A stretch of DNA of 64,000 nucleotides. Origin: Candidatus Aenigmatarchaeota archaeon (GTDB lineage: Archaea; Aenigmatarchaeota; Aenigmatarchaeia; GW2011-AR5). The notes under the pieces are model-generated. The model did no database searches and was not told where the DNA came from. It saw nothing but the letters and a program-made list of their open reading frames with translations. Shown in pieces: positions 48,145-57,269 of the stretch. Made by a program: the position numbers and the translations under genes. The stretch spans positions 1 through 64,000 of the forward strand of contig JACQID010000006.1 in NCBI GenBank assembly GCA_016198685.1, read 5' to 3'. Position 1 is the stretch's first letter. Every line of letters starts with the position of its first letter.

Positions 48145-48172
48145 ACCAAAAGTGAAATTCTAGAATATACTA

Positions 48173-48790
48173 TCATTCTCGCAGAGGTGCAGGCAGATCG
48201 GAATTTTCCGGCAGTTCTCCTATTGCATCAACGAGCGAAGCGTATTTCCATGGATACGTGAGGTTCACTGAATAAGGACCATGCGGGTTCCTTTTGGTCG
48301 CCCGCTCAATTACAGCATTTGCTATTGCCATCACATGCGCTTTGGTTTCAGGATGTATGCTTCCATGATGCAAATAGCCCTTCATTGTACCGAAAACATC
48401 AACATCATCACTCAGAAGATCCGCAGAACCATAGGTCTCGCCTGGAAGCCTTTCATATACGCCTTGATCGTTCAATACCCACCCGCTATCGTGGATTCTG
48501 AATCTGTCAGGATGGCGTTCCACATCCAGCACAGTCACTTGAACACGTCCTTTGGGAATGCAGAAACTGGAATTCGCAAGGCCCATGTAAGCTTTCTCCC
48601 TAAGGTTAAGCGTTATTCCTGTTTCATTGTCGGGAACCACCTGTACGACAGGAGCACGAGTATAACGCATGCTATCCGGCACGGCAGGGCCATACACGAC
48701 GCCTGATGCTGGCGTTTCGTATGCCGCATCTGCACGGGGCGCGCTACTTTTATTTCGCCCAAAGAGTCCATTCAAATCAATTTTGACCAT
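48173..48790 (-). CDS. hypothetical protein
   Basis: 205 aa ORF, convergent with the preceding gene. Confidence 0.5.
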   Translation of the reverse strand: MVKIDLNGLFGRNKSSAPRADAAYETPASGVVYGPAVPDSMRYTRAPVVQVVPDNETGITLNLREKAYMGLANSSFCIPKGRVQVTVLDVERHPDRFRIHDSGWVLNDQGVYERLPGETYGSADLLSDDVDVFGTMKGYLHHGSIHPETKAHVMAIANAVIERATKRNPHGPYSVNLTYPWKYASLVDAIGELPENSDLPAPLRE

Positions 48791-48835
48791 GTTTCAACGT
48801 TATTACTAAGAAGTAAACATATTTAAAGTTTATTT

Positions 48836-49198
48836 CTAGCCTTCTGGATTCCCGTCAGTGTCCCTGTAAGACGAATTTCTTCTGTCCCGTTTTCTCATCT
48901 TATTTACGCCGCATACGCATTCAGTGCCCATAGTCCTGAAAAACGCGTAAGCTACAGCCGAAGAGATGTACACTGGTATTTCGGGAAGCTCTCGCATCTC
49001 CGGAATAAATCGATATGCGAAAGGAAATACTAAGGACGCAACCGTGAATGCCTTTCTCATAAGCTCATGGTTATAGAGGACGGCCTGCTCGCCTTTCGGC
49101 ATGTTAGGCTGCGGTTCATAGTCGCCTATAACATTGCAGAGAATCGTTCGGCCATTCAGGCGTTTGCCGGGAAAAGTTGCCGTATCATTCACTTTCAT
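48836..49198 (-). CDS. hypothetical protein
   Basis: 120 aa ORF overlapping the upstream ORF. Confidence 0.45.
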   Translation of the reverse strand: MKVNDTATFPGKRLNGRTILCNVIGDYEPQPNMPKGEQAVLYNHELMRKAFTVASLVFPFAYRFIPEMRELPEIPVYISSAVAYAFFRTMGTECVCGVNKMRKRDRRNSSYRDTDGNPEG

Positions 49199-49787
49199 CG
49201 GCCGAAGAAAGAACTGCTCTTAGGTCATCTATTTTGAGATTTGTCCCCCCTGTCTGCGATAACAAATTGGTCAGGGGATTCAAAACAGGCATACCCCATG
49301 TGAATTTGCTTGCAGGCGGTTCTGCCGTATCCATCGCATAATGATAACGAATTTCCTCCAGCCTTTGGGTATTGAGGCCTTCCAAAAGCCGTATATACCA
49401 ATCCAAATCACTTAGAATTATCCCGGCGTAACAGTTGCCGCGGAATTCTGGTTGAGCTGCGGGGTATAACTCCTGCTCCTTTGCCAATGCACAAATGGCT
49501 CCTTGGCGCGCTTTCTCACGGGCTTCAGAATTGCTTGATCGGGCAGAATTATAAAGAGCCAGCAATGCAGCTGTCCTGCAGATGTTCAGAGCGCCCATAT
49601 AGCCTTCATGGCCTGAGTGACGGAGCTGTTCAGCCATTAACGGCGCGGCTGCTATTATCTTCTGATAATTTCCATGTCGGTTGTAAAGAAGCCTGCCTTC
49701 TACAGCCGCCTCGGCAAGATCTATGTCCAAATGCTCAAGCCCGAGCGATTCGGCTACGTCCAGAATATACGGCTTGAAATATCCCAT
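49185..49787 (-). CDS. hypothetical helical protein
   Basis: 200 aa ORF. Confidence 0.5.
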   Translation of the reverse strand: MGYFKPYILDVAESLGLEHLDIDLAEAAVEGRLLYNRHGNYQKIIAAAPLMAEQLRHSGHEGYMGALNICRTAALLALYNSARSSNSEAREKARQGAICALAKEQELYPAAQPEFRGNCYAGIILSDLDWYIRLLEGLNTQRLEEIRYHYAMDTAEPPASKFTWGMPVLNPLTNLLSQTGGTNLKIDDLRAVLSSADESE

Positions 49788-49964
49788 AGTTGCACTTCAC
49801 ACAAAAGAATTAAACCGTATCAATTCAATGTTCGGCAGAAATAGGAGCAGCTATTATTTTCATGCGTAGTTCTAATTATAGTAACTCGATTTCCTTAACC
49901 CCAAAAATCGCATTCTTTTGGCAACACTTCGTTGAACAACGTCTAATAACGAGGCAAGAGTAAA

Positions 49965-51287
49965 TTATCCTTTTATCGCGTTCTCAACAACTTCTGTGAA
50001 GTCGTTTTTGAGCCTTTCAAATGCCCCTTCTTCCTTGGCTTCAACTGTGAGGCGGATCATAGGAGAAGTATTCGATGCGCGTATCAGAACCCATGCATCG
50101 CCAAAATCTATCCTGAGGCCGTCCATGGTGGTTATGTTATAGCCGGAAAACTCGTTTTTGAGTCGCTCGACAATTGCGAATTTTCTGTCGTCGGCACAAT
50201 CAAAGTTCACGCGGCCCGAAGGGTAACGCTGCACAGGTTTCACAATTTCTGAAAGAAGTGCATTGCTGCGCGAAAGCGCAACGGCGGCGTAGAGGCTTAC
50301 TGCCAGGGCATCATCAAAAGGCAGGAGAGGCGGAATGACGTAATGACCCGCACTCTCAGCGCCAAGACATGCTTTTCTTTCATTTGCATTCTCCACAAGA
50401 AACGTATGGCCCACAGGCTGGCGATGCACTTTACGGTTGAATGCAGCGGCCACATCGTCCATCGCCAAGGAACATTCAATATTCGCAACGATGTCCCCCG
50501 CGTGCTCGGAAGCAAGCCGGGATAATATGAGATATGAGGATTGCTCGGCTGTAAGTATGTTTCCCTTCTCATCAACGAGTATCATGCGGTCTGCATCGCC
50601 GTCATATGCTATTCCTATGTCTTTCTTTGCGTTTCTTAATTCAGTAAGGGGATCAATATTAGGCTCGGAATTTCGCTGGGGAATTTCGCGCATATCGCCG
50701 TAGATGGCATCGGCAGAAAATCCTGCTTTTTCAAAAAGCATTTTTGCTGCAACAGAAGCCATCCCGTTTCCGCAGTCAAGTGCAACCTTCATCGGTTTAG
50801 CTGCTTTCAGCTTTTCCGCAAGATAAGAAACATAATCATTTATTGCATCTTCAGAATTTTTCTTTTCCATCTTTCCATTGCCTTTTTCCATCGATTTCAA
50901 CGAAAAGAATTCATCACGTATTGCATAATTCTCCTTCTCAGAAAAACCTAGGCCGCTTTCATGGAAAAACTTAACTCCGGCCCATTCTTTCGGCAGATGC
51001 GAGGCCGTAATATATGCGAGAGGTAGGCCCTTCTTCCATGCATAAAACATCGCAACGCCCATCGGCACTAATCCGACGTCCTCAATGTCAAATCCTGCAC
51101 GCATTATGCCCGCAGAAAGTTTTTCTTTCATCAAAGAACTGGACGAGCGCATGTCCATGCCGACAATTATATTTTTTGCCGCATGCTTGGCAAGAACAAA
51201 GCCTATTTTTTCGGCGTCATCAGGAGTTAAATCCTTATTGAATATGCCCCTTATATCGTAGCTTCTGAAGGAATGAAAGGATGCCAT
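49965..51287 (-). CDS. phosphomannomutase/phosphoglucomutase
   Basis: FRSYDIRGIFNKDLTPDDAEKIG; TASHLPKEWAGVKF; IAYDGDADRMILVDEKGN; RASNTSPMIRLTVEA. Confidence 0.94.
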   Translation of the reverse strand: MASFHSFRSYDIRGIFNKDLTPDDAEKIGFVLAKHAAKNIIVGMDMRSSSSLMKEKLSAGIMRAGFDIEDVGLVPMGVAMFYAWKKGLPLAYITASHLPKEWAGVKFFHESGLGFSEKENYAIRDEFFSLKSMEKGNGKMEKKNSEDAINDYVSYLAEKLKAAKPMKVALDCGNGMASVAAKMLFEKAGFSADAIYGDMREIPQRNSEPNIDPLTELRNAKKDIGIAYDGDADRMILVDEKGNILTAEQSSYLILSRLASEHAGDIVANIECSLAMDDVAAAFNRKVHRQPVGHTFLVENANERKACLGAESAGHYVIPPLLPFDDALAVSLYAAVALSRSNALLSEIVKPVQRYPSGRVNFDCADDRKFAIVERLKNEFSGYNITTMDGLRIDFGDAWVLIRASNTSPMIRLTVEAKEEGAFERLKNDFTEVVENAIKG

Positions 51288-51531
51288 GTTATCTGTGGGA
51301 ATCTAATCCCAAGAATGATTTAAATATATGCGTCCCGCTATATCTTTATGAGATGCATAGTTGCTTCTAAGGACGCAACAGTCCTGTGGTTGTCCTATGC
51401 GATGTTTTTCCTGAAACTGAACCAGATATCTATCGTGCAGTAATCTGGGATGATTCTGTTTTTGCAGAGGACCTCGCGGTTCATGTAAATTACATATTAT
51501 GTTTTTTCCCATAAAAAGGAGGTTGAGAAAA

Positions 51532-51684
51532 ATGCAAGAATTGCCGTCGTGCTGCGGTAGGCCTATGGTTGCCAACCTGGAATTAGGCAGATTCCTTGAA
51601 GCAAAATGTGAAAAATGCGGCGACCTCGTTTATGTAAAACAAAGGTCGACTGAAGGCGGAAGACCCGTGCTGTTGGATGACTAG
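51532..51684 (+). CDS. small zinc-ribbon-like protein
   Basis: 50 aa; CCGRPM...CEKCGD; AGGAGGTTGAG ribosome-binding site upstream. Confidence 0.65.
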   Translation: MQELPSCCGRPMVANLELGRFLEAKCEKCGDLVYVKQRSTEGGRPVLLDD

Positions 51685-52895
51685 ACGAAATCTTCCTCTG
51701 TAAAGATTGTGATATTGCCCTTTGTCACCCGCTCCTTGTAGCCCGTTCCTACTATAACGGCTATCTTTCTCTGTATAGCCATATCAACGAGCGACTGGTT
51801 CACCTTTCCGTCAAACACTATCCCATATGCACGCTGGTATTCATCCAGCGCATTGGATAGCTCGCTTAGAGGGACCTTGGTCATGACCTGCATGCTCCTG
51901 TCAACAAGATAGGCTGCCCTTGTGCCTGTAAGTTCTTCAAGAAGTATCCTGAAGGCTTCCTTGTCCGGAGAAGAAGATGCTTCTTCTGCCTGCTCCTCAA
52001 CTTCAGAATCCTGAACAGGCGGCCTGGCCCTCTCAGAGACATTGCGGCTCATGCTTTCACGTTTAGCTTCTGCACGAGCCTGATCAACAGGCACTTTCTC
52101 GCGCAGCGCCTTGAAAATCTGCTTCTTCGTAAGCTCTTCAACTTCCTTGCCTTCCTCGGCGTGGGCGATATACTCTATCTCGGCAACTGTCATGAGCTTC
52201 TTGAGATCGAGTTCGCCACCTCTATCGCCATCGAGGAATGCTGTAGTTATCTTTTCCTTCGTGAGCTCGATCAGCGCGTCAGGAACCTTTGACCCTTCGC
52301 TTGCAACAACGTTCCTTATTCCGTTTTTAAGCAGATTTATGACGTCAGCACGGCCTTCGACGATTATTATCTCGTCAGATGTCATAATATCCGGTCCGCA
52401 GCTGAGCCCTTTGTATGTCGTGATTTCTGCCGTGCGCACTGACTCCTTTATGCTCTCGGATAATGTCTGGGAATCAGGCACGCCGGCTTCCATCATGGCC
52501 GCAAGTATGCTCTTTGCCCTGTCTATAACGTATTTTCTCTTCTGGCTTCGTACATCCTCAACGTTGCTGACCTCAATTGTAGCATCGCAAGGGCCTACTT
52601 TTTCAATCGTTTCGAGAGATGCTGCTATCAAGCTTGTTTCTGCAGCATCAAGGCTCGAAGGTATGATTATATCAGCAAACGCCCGGCCTTTATTGCTCTT
52701 GACGTCGACTTCTATGCGTCCTATCCTTCCGGTACGCTGAAGCTCGCGCAGATCAAGGTCGCTGCCCAAGAGCCCTTCGGTCTGGCCGAAGACGGCACCT
52801 ATGACGTCCGGCCTTTCGACTAGTCCCTTTGCCTGCATCTTTGCATGAATGAGATACTTCGCGAAATTTTGAGCCAATTTGGCCATATATACCAC
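51681..52895 (-). CDS. dnaG: archaeal DnaG-type primase (Toprim)
   Basis: IIVEGRADVINLLKNGIRNVVASEGSKVPDALIEL; TTAFLDGDRGGELDLKKLM; N-terminal KYLIHAKMQAKGLVERPDVIGAVFGQTEGLLG. Confidence 0.96.
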   Translation of the reverse strand: MVYMAKLAQNFAKYLIHAKMQAKGLVERPDVIGAVFGQTEGLLGSDLDLRELQRTGRIGRIEVDVKSNKGRAFADIIIPSSLDAAETSLIAASLETIEKVGPCDATIEVSNVEDVRSQKRKYVIDRAKSILAAMMEAGVPDSQTLSESIKESVRTAEITTYKGLSCGPDIMTSDEIIIVEGRADVINLLKNGIRNVVASEGSKVPDALIELTKEKITTAFLDGDRGGELDLKKLMTVAEIEYIAHAEEGKEVEELTKKQIFKALREKVPVDQARAEAKRESMSRNVSERARPPVQDSEVEEQAEEASSSPDKEAFRILLEELTGTRAAYLVDRSMQVMTKVPLSELSNALDEYQRAYGIVFDGKVNQSLVDMAIQRKIAVIVGTGYKERVTKGNITIFTEEDFV

Positions 52896-53050
52896 CTCTT
52901 TTTTAAGTGGCAGAACTAGGCATCACTTGCTTGGCTCTGTAACTCCATTACAAGCCGTGAATTATGATTATACATGCTACCTATCTGCCCGGATAGGCAT
53001 AAGCGCCATATCCTAAATATTGTATCAGAAGTAACGGATTTAAAGACCCT

Positions 53051-53251
53051 TCAGGGCACAAGTTCCAGTGTCTTTTTCCTCGAGGAAGCGCCGCGCAATA
53101 TACGAACCGACGAGTATTCACGCGAAAGCTCTTTGATAATTTGCCTGTTGGCACGGTTATTTTCCATGGGTTCGGTGACATGGATAATCCAAGTTTCGCC
53201 TCTGGTGACATTAAATTCATCGGCTTCTTTAACAACGCAATTAATTATCAC
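53051..53251 (-). CDS. DUF167/YggU-family protein
   Basis: ENNRANRQIIKELSREYSSVRILRGASSRKKTLEL matches the DUF167 core (xxxANxxLIxxLa...SSVxIxxGxxSRxKxxxI). Confidence 0.75.
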   Translation of the reverse strand: MIINCVVKEADEFNVTRGETWIIHVTEPMENNRANRQIIKELSREYSSVRILRGASSRKKTLELVP

Positions 53252-53322
53252 GCAAATACGTCATCTTTCCCGGCTTAATGCCTTTTTAAAACACTTAAAT
53301 AGCTACTGAAAAGTAAAAAATT

Positions 53323-54060
53323 ATGAAAATGCATGACCTCCACGATTACGGCATGAGCGAGTTTCTCCAAAACCATAAGGGCTACTACAGGAAAGACCTC
53401 AATGCGCAAGGCGATGTTGATGTGCTCACGCTCTCTCCTAAAAAACCGGGTCGGGAGGACAGGGATAACATAGCTATATACGTGGCATACCAGAACGGGA
53501 ATATCGTATGCACCAAGTCTGAGTTTCCTTCTGAAAAGCCTGAGATAATAAGGCTTGCAATGCCATCTGACCGCGGCTTGACGCTCGTGAGGCTCGATCT
53601 GACAGAACCGTATCTATCCGCCAGGATACCGGGAAAGCAACCTGCGCAGTTCCTTGATATGATACGTTTTTCGGAAAACCAGACGCTAGGCGATATAGAT
53701 GCGCTCTACACTCCTGACAGCGTTATGCTGCGAACTCGCCTTGTGAATGGCAAAACGATATCGATCACCCCTAAGGGCGTTGAATGCTTAACATCCGACG
53801 GATGGAGAAAAATAGGCTATCCTGAATGGGAATTGAACGGCCTACAATACGAGTTCGGCGCTGACAAACAGAACGGCCGAAAAGTTCCGTTCATGAGAAC
53901 CCGAAACCGGAATGATATAACCACAGTAAGAGCATCAGGCGAAGACTATGCGCTTCTTGCAATCCATACGATTCAAGGAAACAAATGGCATGAGCTTAAC
54001 CCTTCTCCGCTTATCGAATATTCCGCTCCCTTTGCGCATCCAATGGGATCGTACTTATGA
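53323..54060 (+). CDS. hypothetical protein
   Basis: 245 aa ORF. Confidence 0.5.
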   Translation: MKMHDLHDYGMSEFLQNHKGYYRKDLNAQGDVDVLTLSPKKPGREDRDNIAIYVAYQNGNIVCTKSEFPSEKPEIIRLAMPSDRGLTLVRLDLTEPYLSARIPGKQPAQFLDMIRFSENQTLGDIDALYTPDSVMLRTRLVNGKTISITPKGVECLTSDGWRKIGYPEWELNGLQYEFGADKQNGRKVPFMRTRNRNDITTVRASGEDYALLAIHTIQGNKWHELNPSPLIEYSAPFAHPMGSYL

Positions 54061-54112
54061 TTGACTATGACTTTTCGCATACTCTGAAATGCTTCCGCCG
54101 CAACAATAAATC

Positions 54113-54180
54113 AACCCGCCAGTAACACCTCATTTCATCCTTCGCCGAAGCGACGTCTAGAGGCTGAGGGCTGGCGGGTT
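54113..54180 (-). ncRNA. structured RNA-like element (strand provisional)
   Basis: 10-bp perfect closing stem AACCCGCCAG/CTGGCGGGTT, internal CCTCA/TGAGG helix, and TCGC-TTCG-GCGA hairpin on the minus strand. Confidence 0.45.
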
Positions 54181-54204
54181 ATAGCTATAATCAGAAGCAA
54201 AGCG

Positions 54205-54657
54205 TTAAATCTCTTTCAGTGTGAACTCCTGCTTCAGAAATTCCCGAAGCTTTACCATCGCCGAATCGACCGAATGTTCTGCTATGTCTTTGACGCGCGG
54301 GCGCATATGAGACAGGTAGAAGGCAATATAACTATCGTAAGCCGGACCTGTCGTATCCGGAAACTCCAATTCCAGTTTCGCTTCAAGACGTATTTTCATC
54401 GTAGGCTGCTGCATGATTCTTGAGATGCCCTCGGCACTGAAATGAAGCCGCAAGGATGCGTTCTTGTCGAGTTTTTCTGTGACGATTATCTTGGCGATTG
54501 TGCGTTTTTCCGGTCCGTCCGTCTGATATATATTTTCCTCTTCTTCGGCGCTGCCGAGGGAGAACACGAATTCCGTAAAATTTGCAGTAGAGCCGTATAT
54601 GTCTGCAGCCTGGAAATCCTTTTCCCACTCGTGCAGGTCCTCTACGACCCGTTCCAT
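54205..54657 (-). CDS. conserved hypothetical protein
   Basis: 150 aa ORF. Confidence 0.55.
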   Translation of the reverse strand: MERVVEDLHEWEKDFQAADIYGSTANFTEFVFSLGSAEEEENIYQTDGPEKRTIAKIIVTEKLDKNASLRLHFSAEGISRIMQQPTMKIRLEAKLELEFPDTTGPAYDSYIAFYLSHMRPRVKDIAEHSVDSAMVKLREFLKQEFTLKEI

Positions 54658-54695
54658 AGGATAATCTTATTTAGCCCGCTATAAATAAGTAGGGT

Positions 54696-55067
54696 ATGCG
54701 AAACTACGCCAAAGGCTACAGGGCAGAACGCGACATGGTCCATGAGCTCGCCCGCAGAGGCTTTGTGGCCATACGCGCGCCGCACTCGGGAAGCATAGGC
54801 TTAGCCTCGCCTGATGTCATAGCCGCCAAGAACGGGAAACTGATAGTCCTTGAATGCAAATCGCGCGAAGAAGCGTTCACTGTTCCGCCTGAACAGCTCG
54901 AGGAATTAAAGAAATGGCAGGAAGTTGCGCCTGCGCACGCCTATATCGCATGGAAATTGAACAGGAAAGGCTGGACATTCCTGCGCCTTGACGATGTTGC
55001 GGCCAATGCCGGCCATATAGGCAAGAAATTTGCCGAAGAGAAGGGCATAACCATCGAAGATATCTGA
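54696..55067 (+). CDS. hjc: Holliday junction resolvase Hjc
   Basis: KGYRAERDMVHELARRGFVAIRAPHSGSIGLASPDVIAAKNGKLIVLECKSRE. Confidence 0.93.
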   Translation: MRNYAKGYRAERDMVHELARRGFVAIRAPHSGSIGLASPDVIAAKNGKLIVLECKSREEAFTVPPEQLEELKKWQEVAPAHAYIAWKLNRKGWTFLRLDDVAANAGHIGKKFAEEKGITIEDI

Positions 55068-55125
55068 TTTTTATAGTTTTCCGGCCTTGCCAAGGCTTAA
55101 ATATCCCAATCCAGAAGTGATTGCA

Positions 55126-56445
55126 ATGGGATCCGATATCTCTGGCTTCTACTCCCTTTCAGTTGAGGAAAGAATCCGGCTCGTAAAAAAGCATGCGGGA
55201 CTCTCTGCAGCAGAAGCAGCCCTGCTCAGGAGGAGCGGAGCTCTTGACATCAGGAAGGCCGACATGATGGTAGAGAATGTTATAGGCACGACGCAAGTTC
55301 CGATGGGCCTTGCAACTAATTTTTTAATTAACGGCAAGGACTATCTCATTCCTATGGCGATAGAGGAGCCGTCTGTAGTTGCGGCGGCGTCGTATGCAGC
55401 GAAGCTCGCAAGAAAGGGCGGCGGTTTCATATCCAGCGCCGACCCCCCTGTCATGATAGGCCAGCTGCAGCTTGTTTCGGACAAGGCAAGCATCTTATAC
55501 AAGGCAAAGGAAAGGATACTGCGCGCCAAGCATGAAATAATAGCCATGGCCAATGGCAATGACTCGATAATGCTGAAACTAGGTGGAGGCGCAAAGGACA
55601 TTACTGCTGAGATAATAGGAACAAAGCGCGGCAGGATGCTCATAGTCAAATTGCATGTCGACGTCAGGGATGCGATGGGCGCAAATGCCGTCAATACCAT
55701 GCTTGAGACGATAACGCCTCATATACTTGAGATGACCGGAACCGAATCCCGGCTAAGAATAATATCCAATCTTTCAACCGGCAGAGTAGCCCGCGCAAAG
55801 GCTGTATGGCCAAAGGAAGTTCTTGGCGAAGATATCATTGAAGGAATACTCGACGCTTATGCTTTTGCTGAAGCGGATAAGCACAGGTGCACAACCCACA
55901 ACAAAGGCATAATGAACGGCATGGATTCTGTGGCTATTGCAACCGGCAATGATTTTCGCGCCCTTGAAGCAGGGGCGCATGCGTATTCTGCGCTCAAAGG
56001 ATTCAAGCCTTTGACAAAATACGAGAAAGCTAAGAATGGCGACCTAATAGGAACTATAGAAGTGCCGGTAGCCGTAGGCCTTGTCGGAGGCGCAACAAAG
56101 ACTCATCCGATTGCACAGATTTCACTTAAGATACTCAACGTCAAAACCGCGCAGGAACTCGCTGAAGTCATTGCAGCGGTAGGCCTCGCCCAAAACTTTG
56201 CTGCGCTGCGCGCCATGATTGCAGAAGGCATACAGAGGGGGCACATGAAGCTGCATGCAAAGAATATAGCCGTGATGGCAGGGGCTAAGGGGCGGCTGAT
56301 TGATCGCGTTGCCAAGGCTATTATCAAGCAGCAACAGATATCGGTAACCGCGGCAAAGGAAATCATTGCAAAACTCAAGCGCCGCGGGAGAAAAGATGTT
56401 CAAAGTGATTCCCAAAGCCAAGGAAAGCCTGGCAATAAAAAATAA
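55126..56445 (+). CDS. hydroxymethylglutaryl-CoA reductase (class II/degradative-type sequence)
   Basis: ENVIGTTQVPMGLATNFLINGKDYLIPMAIEEPSVVAAASYAAK; MDSVAIATGNDFRALEAGAHAYS; start at internal ATG. Confidence 0.94.
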   Translation: MGSDISGFYSLSVEERIRLVKKHAGLSAAEAALLRRSGALDIRKADMMVENVIGTTQVPMGLATNFLINGKDYLIPMAIEEPSVVAAASYAAKLARKGGGFISSADPPVMIGQLQLVSDKASILYKAKERILRAKHEIIAMANGNDSIMLKLGGGAKDITAEIIGTKRGRMLIVKLHVDVRDAMGANAVNTMLETITPHILEMTGTESRLRIISNLSTGRVARAKAVWPKEVLGEDIIEGILDAYAFAEADKHRCTTHNKGIMNGMDSVAIATGNDFRALEAGAHAYSALKGFKPLTKYEKAKNGDLIGTIEVPVAVGLVGGATKTHPIAQISLKILNVKTAQELAEVIAAVGLAQNFAALRAMIAEGIQRGHMKLHAKNIAVMAGAKGRLIDRVAKAIIKQQQISVTAAKEIIAKLKRRGRKDVQSDSQSQGKPGNKK

Positions 56446-56508
56446 CTAATCCTTCACATGCCATGCATGGCTCATTGTTTTCGAGGGTCTGGATTTTTCA
56501 AGATCCTC

Positions 56509-57147
56509 CTATTCAATTACGCGCCTGTCGCAGATCGAATTGAAGCGGCACGGCCTGCATTTGAACGCCTTGTCTGTAGAGATGAAATCTATTTCTTTTC
56601 TCGCAAGCTTTTTGACCCTCTCGATTATTTCAATGATGTTTGATTTTACGCCGTCTGTGAATTCCTCCATCCATAAAGCTTCGCCTGTGTTGCGGTCGCG
56701 AACTGCGGAGATGACAGGCTTCGCAGGCGAATATTCGGAGACGAACGCAAGTGCATAGGCGCGCGCCTGATTCATCGATGAAGGATAAACTTTCCCTGGA
56801 GGTTTGTCATCAATTATGAATATCATGTTTTCCGCAAATTGTATTTCGTCTATCTTCCCATAGATAAAATGATGGCCTGATTTTATTCGCAATTCGCGGC
56901 CCGATCCTTTAATTCCAAGACGCAATGCTTCTTCGACGCTCATCTTTGGGGCATCTTTCATGCGTTCCGCGTGCTCGGTCTCAAGCTCAGCGTGTCGTAT
57001 CGTGCCTGCAAGCATCGCTTCGCTCTTCGGGTTTATTCCCTGCCATGAAAATTTGAGCTGATATTCGCAGTATGCCTGGGTGTGTATATCCGAGATCTTT
57101 ATCCAAACGTTGCCGTCCGAATCCCAGTGCATAGAATCGCTTGCCAA
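56509..57147 (-). CDS. Cas4-like/PD-(D/E)XK exonuclease family protein
   Basis: YCEYQLKFSWQGINPKSEAMLAGTIRHAELE; FIYGKIDEIQFAENMIFIIDDKPPG; CRPCRFNSIC. Confidence 0.78.
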   Translation of the reverse strand: MASDSMHWDSDGNVWIKISDIHTQAYCEYQLKFSWQGINPKSEAMLAGTIRHAELETEHAERMKDAPKMSVEEALRLGIKGSGRELRIKSGHHFIYGKIDEIQFAENMIFIIDDKPPGKVYPSSMNQARAYALAFVSEYSPAKPVISAVRDRNTGEALWMEEFTDGVKSNIIEIIERVKKLARKEIDFISTDKAFKCRPCRFNSICDRRVIE

Positions 57148-57269
57148 AAGAACACTTAAAGAATCACCGAGCGGAAGGAAAGTGAATGATCATGAAAAAG
57201 TATGAACATTTGCTATGAACTTTTTCAGAAGAGTGGCTTAAATCATGCGAAAGTGAAGGCGCTTTAGAG

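Noticed and set aside
51303-51575. 90-aa minus-strand ORF
   Set aside because: Overlaps a zinc-ribbon gene with a strong ribosome-binding site and has no family-like features.
54113-54180. tRNA interpretation of the GC-rich hairpin
   Set aside because: Closing stem is 10 bp, no T-loop GTTCRANNC and no anticodon-arm geometry.
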